A DNA stretch of 64,000 bases from Chromobotia macracanthus (GCA_036877525.1 JAZGTH010000001.1:5032001-5096000), one strand, 5' to 3'; shown: positions 1 to 53,173, counted from the stretch's first letter. Program-made: numbers and translations. The notes: generated by a model not told the origin, from the sequence alone.

Positions 1-3000
1 GTATAAAATCAGTGTTGCTGTCTGCTGAGAAACTTCACTGTGTAACAACAGTGTAACAGTGTAATAGCGTAATAACTCCACTTATTCATGTCTCTCAGAG
101 AGATCTGCACATCAGACAGTGACGTCTGATCTCTGTTTTACTCTGGCCAGAGGTTACAACCGTTAAAATCTCAAAGCCAACATGTAGAGTACTGTGCTCT
201 ATTCTACTACTAGTTCAGTCCAAAAGCAGAGCCTCGGGATCAAGCCCCTCCTACAAAGACAGCTAGCCAAATTGGTTAACTATTATTTTCGGGGAAAGAA
301 TGATAACAGGTGATCTCATGAAACATTTCATAAAGTGTTTATGCTATCTACTTAGTAAGTTAAATGAAAAGAGCCCCTGCACTCAGTACACAAAATTATC
401 ATTAACGTGATCACTAATATGAGATAAAATAGGCTATGGGTGAGAATTATAGAGCTGGTGTGGTCCTGCTGTGTTGATGGCAACACAAAAGACATGAATA
501 TAACATAATACACCACTGTAAATAAGGTGAGTCATCTTTCAGTCATCCCTCTCTCAAACATGAACACACATATGCCGGCACTCCTATCATTATGAGGACT
601 TTTCATTTACTTAATCATTTTAATGATATTTTATATCTCCTAAACGCGACCCTTACCATTTGCATTTTTACATTTTTATTAAAATATTTTTAGCATTTTT
701 AGGAAGCCTTTTGAACTACAAAAAAACTTAGAAACTTCACAATGTAGCAAATGTCACAATGTTTTCCTGCATTGTGTGACTATTTTTGTCCCTATAATGT
801 AGGTCAAACCAACACGCACACATACCCACACATTCACACAAAAGCAGAGCTCTTAAGCCCTGAAAAAGAAAAGAAGCCAAACTTTTAAACAGTAAGAGGG
901 TATGGAAATAAACACACATTTATTCATTTAGTGAGTGTCAAAAGAGGTAACATTTCAGATTCCTTATGCATTATTATCTTATAAGAAAAAAGACCAGATT
1001 TCACCTTGGCTTCTCTTATCAAAGCTTCAACTTCTACTAGATTGAGCTATAGATACCCTCATAACCTGGAATTGAACAGGTTGCCATAGCTTTTATCAGC
1101 AACCCCGCGACTTCCTTTAACTGGGGGCCACTCTAAATATAGCTTCCCACTGCACTGTTATATAACGGTACGCTCTAAATTCGAGTGAAATGGCACCATG
1201 CTCCAGTACTGAACACATCTTCTGCATACTCCGGCCAGAGAAGATGTAGCTTTCTGAGTCATTTGTGCATGTTCATCTCTGACTCATGCAAAGTTTCAGC
1301 TTAATGTCGGAGATCAAAACAGCGGCATGTTATTAATTGATTGTTAATATGTTGCAGAGCCACTATCTGCTGTACTGGATGTGAGTCACAGCGTGTTTTC
1401 TTCTTTGGGAGAAACTAAATTCATTGCGCCGTCTCTGGTGTGCCATACTATACAGGATACATCAGAACATAAACCTGTGATTGCCTGGTGCTCTCTGTAA
1501 TTGACGGAAATGATTCTCTTTCAGTCAAGCCTGTAATTTTCTCAATCTCAGTTTGATAGATGATGGATGAGTGTAGTTAAGCAAATGTGTGTAAAGAAAA
1601 AGAAATGCTGATACGAGAGCAGTTCATGGAATGAATATGAAATATCATCGCAAAACTCTGGCAGTACAAATTATGACATTTAAATGCCAGTTTCTTGCAC
1701 TTCTTGTTGTTGTAATCCAAATAAGCAGGTAATAACCATGTAATCCTAATATTCAGATTCTGTGAAACAGATTCTACTTTGAAATATCATTGATGTTGAA
1801 TTAGTGGCTTATAAAAAATCTTATTGTTTCATTTATGTCATAACAGAACACCTGAAGTTTTTGCTAGCTCACATTAAGAGAAGTTTTCACAGCAAGCAAT
1901 TTTTCCAAACTTGTTTGTACGTCATTCTGAGCTCCTCATGAAGTATCTGTCTATTCAGTTTATCCCAGACACTTTAGTTTTTCTTTCCCTGAGGGCTGAA
2001 CATTACTCTCACATGCATTAAAACAGCAGCAGGGTTAGGTGGAGTTGCTAACAGAGTTTGAAACAAAAGCCAATTTACCTTCACATTACTGCGTTTCTTT
2101 TCACTTTCAATGCTACTGTTCAGACTCATTTACCACAGCTACAGCTTACACCTACCCACACACCCACCCCTGCAACCTGAACCTCAGAGGATCCTGTAGC
2201 CATGGAGATACCTTGGACATGAGAGAGAGCAACAGAGAGAGAGCAGGAGAGAGAGAACAAGAGCTGACTAATGGAATTACTAGATTTTCACAAGGCAGAG
2301 TGACCAACAAATAAAAAATAGATTCATAAAGAAAACAGAAATAACAATCTTTTTATAAACTCACAAGACACCTTTTAACGTCAGCATGAATTCAAAATGT
2401 TAAGAATATATTTTGTTTTTGCATGTAGCTGGTTTTGTTGTGAATGATTCATCCATGCATAGATTACAATTTTGACCTTGTTATCTTTTTTCAGAATGTA
2501 ATAACTTGTTCTTCCTGTGATGTGTCTGACACCTCTCTGTGGTTGAGACAATCGACTTCCAAGTCACAGAATTTAATTCTGGCACACAGCAACTACACTT
2601 TTCACCAAACAATGGATTAAACCAGGTTCTGGCCTACATTTTTTCATGTTCATTAAGCAGTTTCACTGTTTCACAGTTTCACAGAAATACATCACAATAT
2701 GGAAGTCAGCCACAATTGCTGCTTTATGTCGAGTAGACTAGTAGATTTTTTTTAATAAAGAATAGACTGTATTGTGTGTGACTAAAATGTCACACTACTT
2801 TTGATTTGTTTTGAACAAACCCCAGCCTTTACAATCAAACTGGTGTATAGCTTATCCTGTACCATTTGTGCTGTATATATGAATACTACCACAAATCATG
2901 ATATGTGGAGACATATTAGTTCTCAGTGATCAGATTTTTACCTGTCAGACCCTACCACAGGTAAAGAAACCCCATCGACTACACGTCATATCCAGATATC

Positions 3001-5526
3001 AAGAGAGATCACACAGAATATCATAGAGACTTGTGGTTAACTGAAGCAGTGTAAAGAAGCATTTTTTGTTTTAGTAGTTCATGCATGTGACTGATTCAGG
3101 AGTCTGTGTGGGCTCTCACTTTCTGCTGAAGTTCTCCTGTGGTTGTGGCTACTAAAATAAACTCTGTGAGACATGCCCTAGATGTGTCACCATCTAAATA
3201 AAAAAAGAAACATGCAGCTCAAAATAACAGCGAATATAAAAGTACAATACTGTTGTTCAGAGAGGCGGTTATTGCTGAATAATAGAAAACAGCCAGATGG
3301 ACATGAATACATATTTGATTAATTCTTTTTGAATTGTGTTTTTTTCACAGTACTGGCGCAACCTTTCTGATATGTATTTCTCTGTCTATCACTCCATCTC
3401 TGTTTCTCTCCTCGTCTGGTGACTGAGAGGCGGTCTTTTCACACACCCCCCCCCCATTGTTATTCCTCTATTGGAATCCATTTACACCCTCACCAATGGT
3501 CTTGTGTTCAGAGCTGCTGGTTTTCACGCATGTTGATGAAGCGGGGGGTGGCTGCATGTTGGCTGGGGCGGGAGACTGTTGGCGGCCTGGGGGAGGAGTA
3601 TAAGGTTGGTGTAGGAAATGCAAGTAAACACATTAAGCCCTCAGGGCTCCAGCAGTGTTTAGAGTGAGATCAGAAGCTCAGTAGGGCCAACAGCTACCTC
3701 AAAGAGTTAAAGCCTCTGTTAGAAACATCAACCCCTTCTCCCAAATCTTTGCAGCTAAAAGCTGACTGAGTGTGTAATGATTCAGACTGGTTAACAGACT
3801 AAATCAAAACAGGCCAGATGCCGTGCTGATGATTGGCTGGTGTGCCCGCTTGCTTTAAACAAGTTTTAGGGTAACTGGGGCGTAATGGAGATGGTGACAT
3901 ATGCACACAGTTGAAAAAGACACACACACAAATTCATGCATGGTGTTAGTGAAAGGAACCTTTAGATAATGTTGTTTGTCCACCTCAGGAGGTCAATACA
4001 ACAGTGAATTTTGCAACCTTATTACCAAATTTCAGGAATGCAGTTCAAAAAAGCAATTAATCGGATTTAATTATTTTGTAGCAATGAACATTACATAAAC
4101 ATAAAAAATGTTAATAAATTCTCAATAATGTTATTGTATTTTGGGTAACAAACCTACAAACACACATTTGGGCTCAACAAAACCTGTAAACAGTTGAGGT
4201 TGAATGTTGGTTTGGAGTTAAATGTTGGTGTTGGAATTTGAATGTCAGTTTGGAGTTGATACATTTGTATTTTCCATAAACAGAAGACAAAATTGTTTGC
4301 TCATTTTTGCTATATCTTTGGTAACAGGGTTGAATAGATTCTGTGTCCTATGTAACAAACCCAAGAACTAAGCTACAGAGAGCTACCAGCAGGACAATCA
4401 TTAAGCCAAAGAGAGTTTAACGTGATGTCAGACTGCATGTAAGTCTTTCAGTCTGCTGAAGATAAAGAGTGTTTACAGTGGCCACTGAAATACACTGCAA
4501 TTAAACCAGTTTCTTCTTTTAATTAACACATACTGTCTTTATAGTAAACACACAGAGTGCCTTGCCTTGGCTGGGATTGTCTCCTGTCGCCTACTCTGCT
4601 TTGACTGAAAGCCATGTCTCACAGTTCTCTGACATTCATTATGTGAACTTTTATGCATATGCTTCCAAAACATCAATGTTTTCCAAAAAGGACTTGTTCC
4701 AAACTGCTATATACCCACTTTGTTAGCTGCATAACAGAAAGGAGTCTGTTGAAGAAATAAATGAAAATAAAATACATCTAATTGTCTATTTAGAAAGCCT
4801 TAATGTCTTTATAAATGCTTCTGTTAGGGCTCATCACCTGGCACAGGGCATTTTTTACAAGCTCCTCGCCACACTTCACCAGCACACCCTGATGACGGAT
4901 GGCATTTCACAGTAACCTGCCAGTCCTCCAGTGACGCAAAGTTGTTTTGATGTTGCTATTTGATCTTTTTTACAATATGGTGGAAAAACAGAGCAAGCCG
5001 TTGGAAATGTCAGCCTTACATTACCTTCTGCACAATGATGGAAGCTAAAAAACAGGGATGTGGATGAAGAAGAAGAAAGTGTGTCTAAAGAATAGTGACA
5101 CAAAAGAATAGTGTCTACACTTTAGTGACCTTTTGAATAGAAGCGAGAAGTTGTGGTGAGGTAAAGTTATTGTCGCCTCAGATAAAGGACAACAGTGATT
5201 GAACAATAAGGGTAAAATTGTGTTCCATGTCTTTAAAACACATTCTACTATTCTACTCACAAAAGAACACATTACCACTGAGTTTGAATCAGTGCTTTGT
5301 GTTTTAACAATTATTGTTTAGCTTAAGTTTAAAAGCTAACTGTAAATTTGACTATACATTTTTTAGAGAATGCTGGTACAGCTAGTACAACCATTTAAAC
5401 ATAAATAAAATGAGCAAACATGACAATAAAAGAGTATAATAAAACAGTAGACATCCTGTTCTAAAAAACAGACAGACATTAACATTCTGTCAAATTTCCA
5501 CTGACCTTTAGACCATGGCCTTAGCA

Positions 5527-5529
<3 letters not shown>

Positions 5530-5558
<29 letters not shown>
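5530..5558. repeat. (CA)n microsatellite
   Basis: About 14 uninterrupted CA units in the cacnb4 3' flank. Nothing coding overlaps it. Confidence 0.9.
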
Positions 5559-6600
5559 TTACATTAATCCTGCTTGTCAACATTTTCACTTCACTTTGTG
5601 AGCTCAGCAAATTTATCATTGAATATTTAATCACTGTGATGGCTTGCACCGCAATGCTATCACCTGCTGCCACAAGAAAGAGAGCAAGAAAATGACTGGC
5701 TGACAGCGTACTCAAATACAAGCAGAACTGCAGCCTGTCCCAGCCTATGCCGGTATTCAGCAGCTGAGCGTGTGTGAATCATTCACACAGTACGTGTGTC
5801 TATTTTATGTGCTTCAAAAACTGTAATATGCCTGGAATCTTATCTGTTAAAAGAATACGTGCCTGCTTTACCACACAAAGTCTTGTCACTGACACAGACA
5901 TGAAACATGTTAACACAGCAATTTTTAACATGTTTGGTAAACTTTAAACGTCATTTTTGTTACGTTTTGCAGATCATATCAGGTTTTAAATGTGATGACC
6001 GTGACTACTGTAACTGGTCTTGGATTAGGTTTTAGCTCTTTAAAACATCCCCAGGGTCTTTAAACATTGTTTCATTAAACTCAGTGTAAGTCATATTTCA
6101 CCACCCCAAGGTAACATGTTTTTACAAGACTTAGAAAGCTTAAGTTTGTTTTAAGTCAAATAGGCTGATTGATACAGAGGGTGATGAGGAGAAAGAGACT
6201 GAACGTGTGGTAACAGGCTTCATATTTTCACACTCACGATGAGGTGACTGGACTCATCATGAAACCCAAATGTGTGACCATCTGTGCTTTTGCCTCTATA
6301 CTGCCATCTCTCTATTAGTGCCGGTACAGTTTCCATTCATAACAGGACATATACTGTATAATAACAATAATTTAGAACTCAATTTCACCCATTGATCTCT
6401 TGTATTTGATTTAATTTTAGAAACATCTGTGCTATAAATATTACATTTGGATGGATTCATACAGAGTCTGTTCCAATCTGCAGCCCAATATGGCCTGATA
6501 TGTTTTTTGATAATGGATGAGCGTTCCAGCACATCAGCTTTTGCTGGTAGAGAAGAGCTATTGGTTTTATGTACTGCTCCTTCATGTTTTCCACATGGCA

Positions 6601-6722
6601 TTGAAACGCTTGCCCCTCTATCGCCATCTCTGTTTGAAACATAAAATTGCAAGTTACCTACAGAGCAACTGCTGTAAGAACAAGCTACAAACGCTTCACC
6701 ATCCTCAGAATCCACACACGTG
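6601..6722. repeat. Dispersed repeat fragment, related to 17577-17881
   Basis: The segment shares its core (TATCGCCATCTCTGTTTGAA, then AAAATTGC-AGTTAC) and its later part (GAACAAGCTACAAA-GCT) with the element at 17577-17881. The copy here lacks recognisable terminal inverted repeats, so it looks like a decayed or partial copy of the same MITE family. Confidence 0.5.
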
Positions 6723-8410
6723 ATATGGCTGTGTCTTCTGACTGTTTACGGATGTGACAGTCAAACTAACATTTCTGTGAAATCGGACCAGGCAGCTCAA
6801 ATTATACATATGATAATTTATCATTTCTATACTTTTTTAAACATCACGTTTCTTTTGTTGACTCAAAGCTGAAATTATATTTATGCATGCTTGGTTTTGA
6901 TTTTTAAAAACACACATTTCCCAATTTTACACATTATAACATCATACTATAATGTGTCATGATGGTCCAGTTATTTTTATTTTATTATTTAGTTTCTGGT
7001 TCAGCTGTATCCTTTGGAGCAATTCCTAATATGAGCACTTACCATCATGAAGAGAGAAAATTGAATGTTGCTTGGCAACCACAAAGAACCCATTCACTGC
7101 ACTTTACTTTAAAAAGTAGGTGTTGATGTAATCAGCAAAGCCAAAAGCACTTATTTCAAAAGCGCTGTGCATGAAACAGCAGATTAGCCTTGTGGTAGGG
7201 CTATTGAACAAACTATTGTAGTTGTTTTATCATTAATTTGACAATGGTGGGTGCAGAAATTGTGTCCGTTTAGAAACCACAGACAGACATACTGACAAAA
7301 CAGGCAGGCCTACTGAAACCAGAAACAGAAAATATTGCTCTTTTAGCTCACCTATGAAACCTTTATAAGAAATATTAGGAGATCATGGATCATGTGAAGA
7401 ACCTTTACCAGGGTATTCATAACTTTTGGAATGATTTCTAATAAACAACGTGCTGGATAAACAGAAGTAATATTTTTGTCATATACTGTTTTAGAAACGT
7501 TAGAGGTATTACGTCTAGGTCCCAATCACCACACTTCCTACGTACAGGAAAGGGAACATTTTGTACAACAGCATCTTTCAAGCATCCTACACTACAAAGT
7601 GCCTTTAATCTGGATTTAAGAGGAGGAGTGAGACCGCTGAGGGGGTGGAGAAACTGGGATGAGAGAGGGGCATAATCAGTGGGATTCAAGACAATGCTGC
7701 CCCCTACTGTCAATAAAGCCTCACTTTAAAGTTTTCAAAGTATGAGTGATGGGCGTTATCCAACACCACAGCAAAATTTTACCAATCAAATGGTGAAACA
7801 AACCATCTCGTTGTTTATTATTACTTTCCACATTTCAGAAAAATGTCATCAAAACTAATACATGAAACCATTTGCATCCACATAAATGGATGCAATTATG
7901 CAGTGACCTAAAAGATAAACAAATCTAAACCTTAATATTTTCTTATATTGTAGGTGGAAACCAGACTGTTAGACCAGTCAGTGTTTATTGTAACTACCTA
8001 AACATCATTATGCCATCTAGAGGTGCAAATTAAAAAGACAACAAGCTCTATTAAATGTAGAACAGATTTACAGCCACATTTGAGAACTTTGCACAGTTAT
8101 AATGCATTTCTTAATTTCTGTGCTTTCAAATAAAAAAGCGCCTCTTTCTATTTTGTGTCATTTTATATCATTTTATGTCATTAGGGGGCAAGCTGCCTAA
8201 TCTGTTTTTTTATGTAGTAAACAAGTAATTATTGAAAAGTAAAGAGAAATTATTCTATTGAACACTATAGTGTCTTAATTATGAGCACAGTTCTGTTATT
8301 GGCTGTTATTGTTCATTTAAATGTATAAAACCTAACAGAAAGATTCATAGATTCAGAAAGGATTTAGTTTCACAGCCACCTTGTTGTGGCCTACCATTAA
8401 ACAGATCATA

Positions 8411-8430
8411 AACAAACAAACAAACAAACA
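8411..8430. repeat. (CAAA)n microsatellite
   Basis: Five CAAA-type units in the AT-rich 3' flank of cacnb4. No gene is affected. Confidence 0.75.
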
Positions 8431-10381
8431 TAAACAACAACACAGTTTCAAAATGATTATTTATTTTTTCTTCTTTTCTTTTTTTGTAAAAGAACTTAAA
8501 TACTGCTAGATTTTCCTTTTAACACAATTATATTCCATAAAACATTTTTTTCTTTCAAATTTGTTATAAATTAAAATGATATGCATGCAAGTTTGCATTT
8601 CCGTCTTTATTTTTCAACTTTCACAAAAAAAGGAAATATAGACACATTGTATTTTTTTTATCTGGAGCTCAGATGAAGCTGCTGTGAAACTGGAGAGCGC
8701 GGCATGATGGGAAGGAATGAACGTTCCGGTTTTACAGAGAAGTTCCATCTGATTGTCTCAGACAGGAAATTCAGACATGAATCTTCTGTCTAATGGGCAT
8801 CAACTGCCAAATTCCTCATGTTCATTCATCCTTATTATTACATTAACAGAGAAGCATGCTCATAGACAGATGCATACAGAACGTACTCGTTTGAACTTCT
8901 TGCGATCCATAGATTTTCTGAGTTTATTTTTTTCCTCAAAATCTTTTTTTAAATGCGCAAACTAGCATAAATCAATAAAGCGAAGATATGCAGGCGAAGA
9001 AATCCATTGTTTGCCAGGGCTCAGTGCCTGAACTGCTACCATATGTTGAGGATATATGTCCTCTGCCAGTCTCTTTCACAATGAAAACAAAAGCAGAAGA
9101 ATGCTGCTTTACAGGTATATTCTGAAGCATTTGAGATGTGGTGAACGGCCCTTACTTGAGGTCACTGCATATCTGCTGAAGCTGATTGGACAGCAGCTGC
9201 TCCAGTTGGCAGGGTGGCGCACAGGGTGCCAGCCACTTCTACAGACTCACAGCTAATGTGACCCATTCACACTGAAGTTACAGTTAGTGTTAGTATTTTT
9301 TTATATAGACACCAAGCACCCTTGAGAAAAGATGGATCTATTTTAATTACAATGTACCAAAGTGCCACCATTTTAGCTGTAAAATTAGGAAAATTAATTT
9401 TTAAGTTAATGCTTGCTAACTCTACTAAGGACTAGATCACAGCAACACTTTTGTTCAGCATTCATATGTTATGCATCTCTTTAAGCTGTCTTCCTAACTA
9501 GAAAATAATGCCTGGTAGCAAATGAGTCAATGGACAAGGATTCAGTGCTCTTAAGAATGTTAGAATCATGCTGAACTGCACAGATGAGTGTCTTAGACTT
9601 TTTGTATTGTAGCTGAATCTAGAAAACCTGATTTTTACAGCAGACGTTATGTGGAAATTCCTTACCCAGCATCTAGAGGCGTCGGAAATTCTGAGACCAT
9701 GGGATTTAGGATTTCATCTTTGTAACAAAAGACAGCTGGCAGTAGGTTTTGTGTTACATTATTAAAATGTTCCAGTTTGTCAGCCACTTATGGGCAAAGA
9801 TCCCAAACCCGTGAACCAAAAATCAGTCTGCTCAAGTTATGCACTAATGACTGTGAAAACATGCGGTCAGGTAACATGCTGGCAATAATGATATAACAAA
9901 GACTAACTGACCTGTATATCTCTTGTATAACTTCTAAGGGAAGATTCTCTGCCATTGCTAGCTTCACAGAATTTTTGCTTTTGAGTACAAACCAGTCATT
10001 CTTTTACATTAGAAGGTAAATGGATGCTTGGTTCAGCTAAAGTAAAACCTGCCTTTTTGCAACAGAACAGACAAACCAAAAAAATCAACAAGCATATTAT
10101 TATTTGAATGCATAACAACAGTCCTGTCTCTGCTCCATTGCATGTTGAAAGGTCTCTTTTCACCAGGCGAATGCTTTAAGCCATGTATAAGCAGATGGAA
10201 ATGCAGGCTTTGGTCAGATGACGAAGGTTTAGAAGGGGTTAACAGTTTCTGCTCTGTAGCTCAAGAGATCTTAACGAAGAAGAAGAAAATAAATGGAAGA
10301 TGTATACAATTCTGGGCAGAAGCCATCTTGGCTTGGTGGCTCTGTGGCTCAGGCTTGGAGGACAAAACAGGGCAAGGTGGC

Positions 10382-25517
<15,136 letters not shown>

Positions 25518-25760
25518 CTCGGCCAGCACATCGGTCCAGATCGGGGGTTGCTGGCCTCCTGGTCCGGCCCAGTGAAAGTCTGGAGGGTGCCGGACTGCTT
25601 GATCCAGCTTCGGTGACGTGAGCGCGCGTTTTCCCGCTCAGGCGCATCACACGCGCCACAAACTCGTCCGTGTGACAGGTGTCAGGCGCGCGCACGACAG
25701 CGCTGCGCGTTCGTGAGCGCACACTGAGCGTCAGTCAAGTTTTCTTTTATTAAAGGAAGA
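25518..25760 (-). promoter_or_regulatory. Probable promoter and 5' UTR of cacnb4 exon 1A
   Basis: This is a small CpG-rich island in otherwise AT-rich DNA, directly upstream of the long-isoform ATG. It contains GTGAGCGCGCG and a CRE-like TGACGTGA at 25614-25621. The CpG signal fades sharply above about 25735. The start site is not resolved. Confidence 0.5.
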
Positions 25761-28661
25761 CTCTTTTAATTAAAATTAAAATGTGCTTAAAATTTGAATG
25801 ACTTACAAAAATATTGAAAATATGAAAACGTGCAGGACATGAATTACGCTGAGTTTTACTCTGTAAAATCATAAATGAAAATATCTTATCTGCTTATACG
25901 AACCACAGGATATTGTGCCGTCGCACCTTTCTCCACAAAGCGGCGGTATTGCTAATAAATCTTATTTTGTACAGTAATGTGATTCAGAAAGCAAAAGTCA
26001 CATTTTGTCTTGTACCCCTTGTTTTACATTCTGGAAGCGCTTTAGAGATGTTCTGATGGTTGCAATAAGAAAATGAATAATTAATCATATTTAATAAGAA
26101 AAGTAATCTCCATATAGGTTAACTTGATATAAATGTATTTGTCAGATGAACTTGAAAACAATTCTTTAAACACTTTTGTCTGTTATAAATGTATCTGGAA
26201 TAAAGTACTGGAATAAAGAGCTGATCATGATTTTGGTGTGGTAGTTATGCTCTTCACAGCAACCTTTATGACTCTGTTACCCTAACACACTTTAATACAA
26301 GTTTTTGTGTGTGCTATGTCTAGCTGAGGGTCCACATTTTGCATACAATCTTATTATTATTGCATGATTTCTCCTAGCTACATTTTGTTAAAACATAAGT
26401 AACATCATCTGGACAGCATGAGACAAAGACAATAATCCCATTCCACCATCTTTTTTGCATATATTTTGTGTTAAATAATGGTTGTTCTTAACAAATGCAA
26501 ACATTTAAACAAGCTATTGTAAACATTGTATGTATGGGAAATGAAAGCTTTTCACAATGGTAAGTTTATCAACGTTTTATCATTGTAAAGATTTTAATTT
26601 TGATGGGCATTGCTAGAAAGTCTCACAAATCAAGCTTTAAAATGTCCCAAATTTTCCTAATAGTGTTAAAAATTGAGAACTCCATAAAGACTTCCTGAGG
26701 TTCGGATTAAACATTTTCTAAAAGTGAAACATCCCCTTTCACTGACCATATGCTGAAAAGCTTCTGTTCCCATTTTCTACACTATTCATTTAAGGTGCCA
26801 CCTAAGAAGCTCACCCAGTGGGGCAACAATATTTACACAGATAAAATTTTAATTCAGATTGTTTTGAATAGTAAAGTCGCTTTTGTCTGCCAAAAATATA
26901 AATGTTAATATGCCGTGATTTTCCTCAATGCAATGCTGTGTTTATTGGTTGGTGGTTTTTTTATAGTAACCGATCTGTGGCTTTTTTCAGGAATATATGG
27001 CATGCCCTTAGCACCTGAATACAAAAAAAACTATAAAGCCTTTTTTCAAATAAAGTTTAAGAGATTCAATATTTCTTCCTCATGAAATCTCTTTACCTCA
27101 AGAATAATATGCTAAAACTTCCAACAGATAAACTAATGTAATTATGCAGGGCACACATATGATAATCTTACCTTAACTACGTTTGACCTCCAAACATCAC
27201 CACTGTTATTGTTTCACACCTGTCTAAATCAGGAAAACAGACATGCACAACAGACAGAAAAGGGTCTGATAGTGTTCAGGATAAAATCAACACAATAGGT
27301 GTCAACGGTCTTATTCACTCTTTAATGGCATCAGATATTGATGACAGTATTTTAATACAGCAGAACTCTGTTCTAAACAGACATATTATCTAAGAGGGCA
27401 TCATAAAAGATACAAGGTCAGTACCATAAAAACAAATAAATACAAATCAAGATCAATCCAAATATCTGTGAACATATTTCTCTTAAATAAAATTGTATAA
27501 ACATCCAATAATTAAAATGACATTGATGTCAAACAGGAGAAATGACAGCAATATGCACATAACCAAAACAAAAAAATCTTAAATGACTAAAAAGTTTTGC
27601 AAAGTTTAACAGATTTGCATTTCACAGTCAATCTGAGGAGTGCCAGGTAAAGTCGATACAGCAAACAGGTGCTTGGTATACGTAATCAATACATTGTATA
27701 TGGAAATATTTACCTTCTTAAAACAAGCACAAAATGATAATATTAGAGGCAATGCATTCATAAGGCTGCACCTAGATCCTCTATGATGATATGAAGTTTT
27801 TGTTAATAATTGTTGCTGCCAGCTGAATAGTGATATACTGACCTAACTTTGCTCTAATTATCTTCCCTGTTGGTCCGTTGTAGTCTTCAGGAGAGGCAGC
27901 AGGACCCTTTTTATTTATGAAAGATCAGTATTGGACAAATTAAAAAAATGATCAAAACACACACCCTCAAACTAACAAAGACATCCATCAAGTTCCTCCA
28001 ATGGTGTACAAGAGGAACAGGAAGTGTCCTGTCAGTCATGCCATGTGTGTTGAGAAACACTGACCAAAATATGACCATGACACAAAAGGGACATGCAGGC
28101 GGGACATGTGAGAACTTGAGGCCATGAAAGAGATTATTGTAATGCGGCAGTAGGCAAAGCGCACTAAACACACCACTGTGTGCTACAGATGGCCAAGATT
28201 ATGAAATACAGTTTAAATGACTAAACCCTCCATTATGCACAACAGAGGGCCCAGAAGATAAAATACAGCATTACCGCAAGTACTGTAGTATGTATGTGGT
28301 GTTTAGTGATATCAACCTTATCAAAGAGAAATAATCAGCTATTTACGGTGTTGGATTATTCAACTACTTCATTATCAGTTTTGTCTGTACCTACTAGTAC
28401 AAATTAGTCAACATTTCCACTTCAAGCACATGTCTGAAAATGTAAAGATGTTACAAATATCAGAACACATTAAAAAGGTATTTGTGTCAAGCAAACTTCG
28501 CTGTTTTACTGTAGCTTAGCTTGGGGACAAAGTGAGGTGGTATGCAATAATCGCTTTTCATTGTCAACTAGAGGTCTTAAATTTCTACAGTGTAGGACTT
28601 TCTCAGTTACACCGTGATTGATGGTCTTACTCCATTACATCTAAACATGGGTGTAATGTCA
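25761..28661. other. cacnb4-inpp4a intergenic gap and inpp4a alpha 3' UTR
   Basis: Both neighbours are on the minus strand, so this interval runs from the inpp4a stop codon to the cacnb4 promoter. A plausible inpp4a poly(A) region is near 27300-27320: the minus strand reads CATTAAAGAGTGAATAAG, followed by TTGTGTTGATTTT. An earlier AATAAA is at 27910-27915. No other gene is seen; the rest is AT-rich. Confidence 0.4.
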
Positions 28662-51487
<22,826 letters not shown>

Positions 51488-52108
51488 TGTGGTTACGTGA
51501 GTGTGTTGTAGTAACAATAGCAGGAGTGGTGGAGTCCCACACACAGCCTAGCACACACTCCTGTGTGTGGCTGTTTCCTTCTCACTGATCTGAGAGAGAG
51601 AGAAAGAGGTAAAAATAAGAAGATTTACATACAGAACTTCCTTCTTAAACCCTGAGAATAGAACAAAAGGTCAAAATTGAAAAACAACTCATCCATCACA
51701 ACCGGGCCCAGGCTCAGTTTTAGCCCACATCCCTGTCGGCAGATATTAAAATATGAAATACGTAGTCTACCTCTCTTGGCACGCAATAAAACCACATTTC
51801 TGATATAATGTGATTCTGATATAAGCTGTAATTCACTATAGCTTTTAGCTCCTGATTTTATTTCAAGAAGATAAGTTTTTTTGACGCTGCACTACGACAA
51901 GTATCTTGTCAAAAGATCCATTACAGAGCTACTATATTCCCACAGAGACAGGTTTTGACTGCCGAAAGTCGGAACTTGTCCAGAGAGGAACACCAGTGTA
52001 ACACAGACTTAAAAAGCTTCAGCAAAGTTTCTCTGCATCTAACATACAAAAACCAAACTCAAAACTTTACATTTGAGGTTGTATATTCCAACGGACGCAC
52101 CAATGACA

Positions 52109-52160
52109 TAAAGGGATAGTTCATCCAAAAATTCCCACAGAAGAATAAAAGTCCGATTTC
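52109..52160. mobile_element. Solo end of hAT-like MITE
   Basis: AAAGGGATAGTTCATCCAAA is a near-perfect copy of the family terminus, but no inverted partner is found nearby. Confidence 0.5.
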
Positions 52161-52973
52161 AGGAGAATGAATTACTCAACAGAACACAGTCACAAGTGTG
52201 CCTATATTAGGATTTTACAATGATTTTGAACACAGCTCATCCAATCACAAGCCAGCTAATTAATACTCATGAGCTCAGTTATTAAGCAACATCATAATCC
52301 GACCATCCTTAGCCCAGACACTCAAAAACTCATTCCACTGCAACAAAACTTCCAAATATGGCGTGTAAAACCTTGAGAAAATATCCTAGCAGTTTTTTGA
52401 AGCGTGTCTTTAGCTCTGTTCCTGGGTTTATTACACAAGACAAATCCTTAGACTTGCTGAAAGGATAAAATCAGTGGACCAGATGGCTCTGCTCTGGAGA
52501 ACCCCTTCCAAAAGACCTCCTCTCCTCCTTTCAATTTGGATATGAACCTTTATATCTATCAGATTAGAAAAAGAACAGCTCTAATGGAAGTGACTGTAAC
52601 CACTATACTGCATGAGACAGCAGCTATGTCCTTCTACAAGAGAGTCAGTATAGTGTACATTTGTTTACCTATCTAGATTGTTCAAGCATTTGAAAGGACT
52701 TTCCAGAACCATTTGTGCCTCGAGGCATAAAGATAACTTTGCCTCTTCATGTTAATAGACATGGATGATAAACAGAACCTAGCCTGCCCACATCAGCCTC
52801 CATGAGTCAGGCAATGAGAGAAACAAACCCGAATTAAAATGCATGTGTTTTTGCATGTTTAAATGTGTGTTTTTACATTTAAATGGTTTTAAACCTTGCC
52901 ATCAAACACAAATGCCGTGTCTCAGCTACAGTCTGTAAAATAAACAGCAGTAATGATGGTATATTATGTAAAT

Positions 52974-52977
<4 letters not shown>

Positions 52978-53008
<31 letters not shown>

Positions 53009-53098
53009 AAGTAAGTAAGTGAGTGAGTGAGTGAGTGAGTGAGAGTGAGTGAGTGAGTGAGTGAGTGAGAGAGTGAGAGAGTGAGTGAGAGAGTGAGA
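52978..53098. repeat. Compound (GT)n-(GTGA)n microsatellite
   Basis: About 15 GT units run into GTAA, GTGA and GAGAGT units, in the first intron of inpp4a. Confidence 0.9.
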
Positions 53099-53173
53099 GG
53101 CAGTATGTTGTGGCAGCTTGTTAACTGCATGTTGAGCATCAAACACGTTTCTGTGCTGTTTACACATTGGAAG

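Larger units (their letters stand above)
1..10381. other. 3' flank of cacnb4; no gene recognised
   Basis: This stretch lies downstream of the cacnb4 stop codon, and its upper end may be cacnb4 3' UTR. All open frames in it are short, lack recognisable protein similarity and lack paired splice signals. It contains a (CA)n run near 5530, a CAAA run near 8411, a repeat fragment at 6601-6722 that resembles an element inside cacnb4, and long AT-rich tracts. I could not choose one poly(A) signal for cacnb4 with confidence; minus-strand candidates exist near 9340 and 7815. Confidence 0.5.

Noticed and set aside
7438..7713. 91-residue minus-strand frame in the 3' flank
   Set aside because: No homology recognised, no splice partners, and no neighbouring exon-like sequence.
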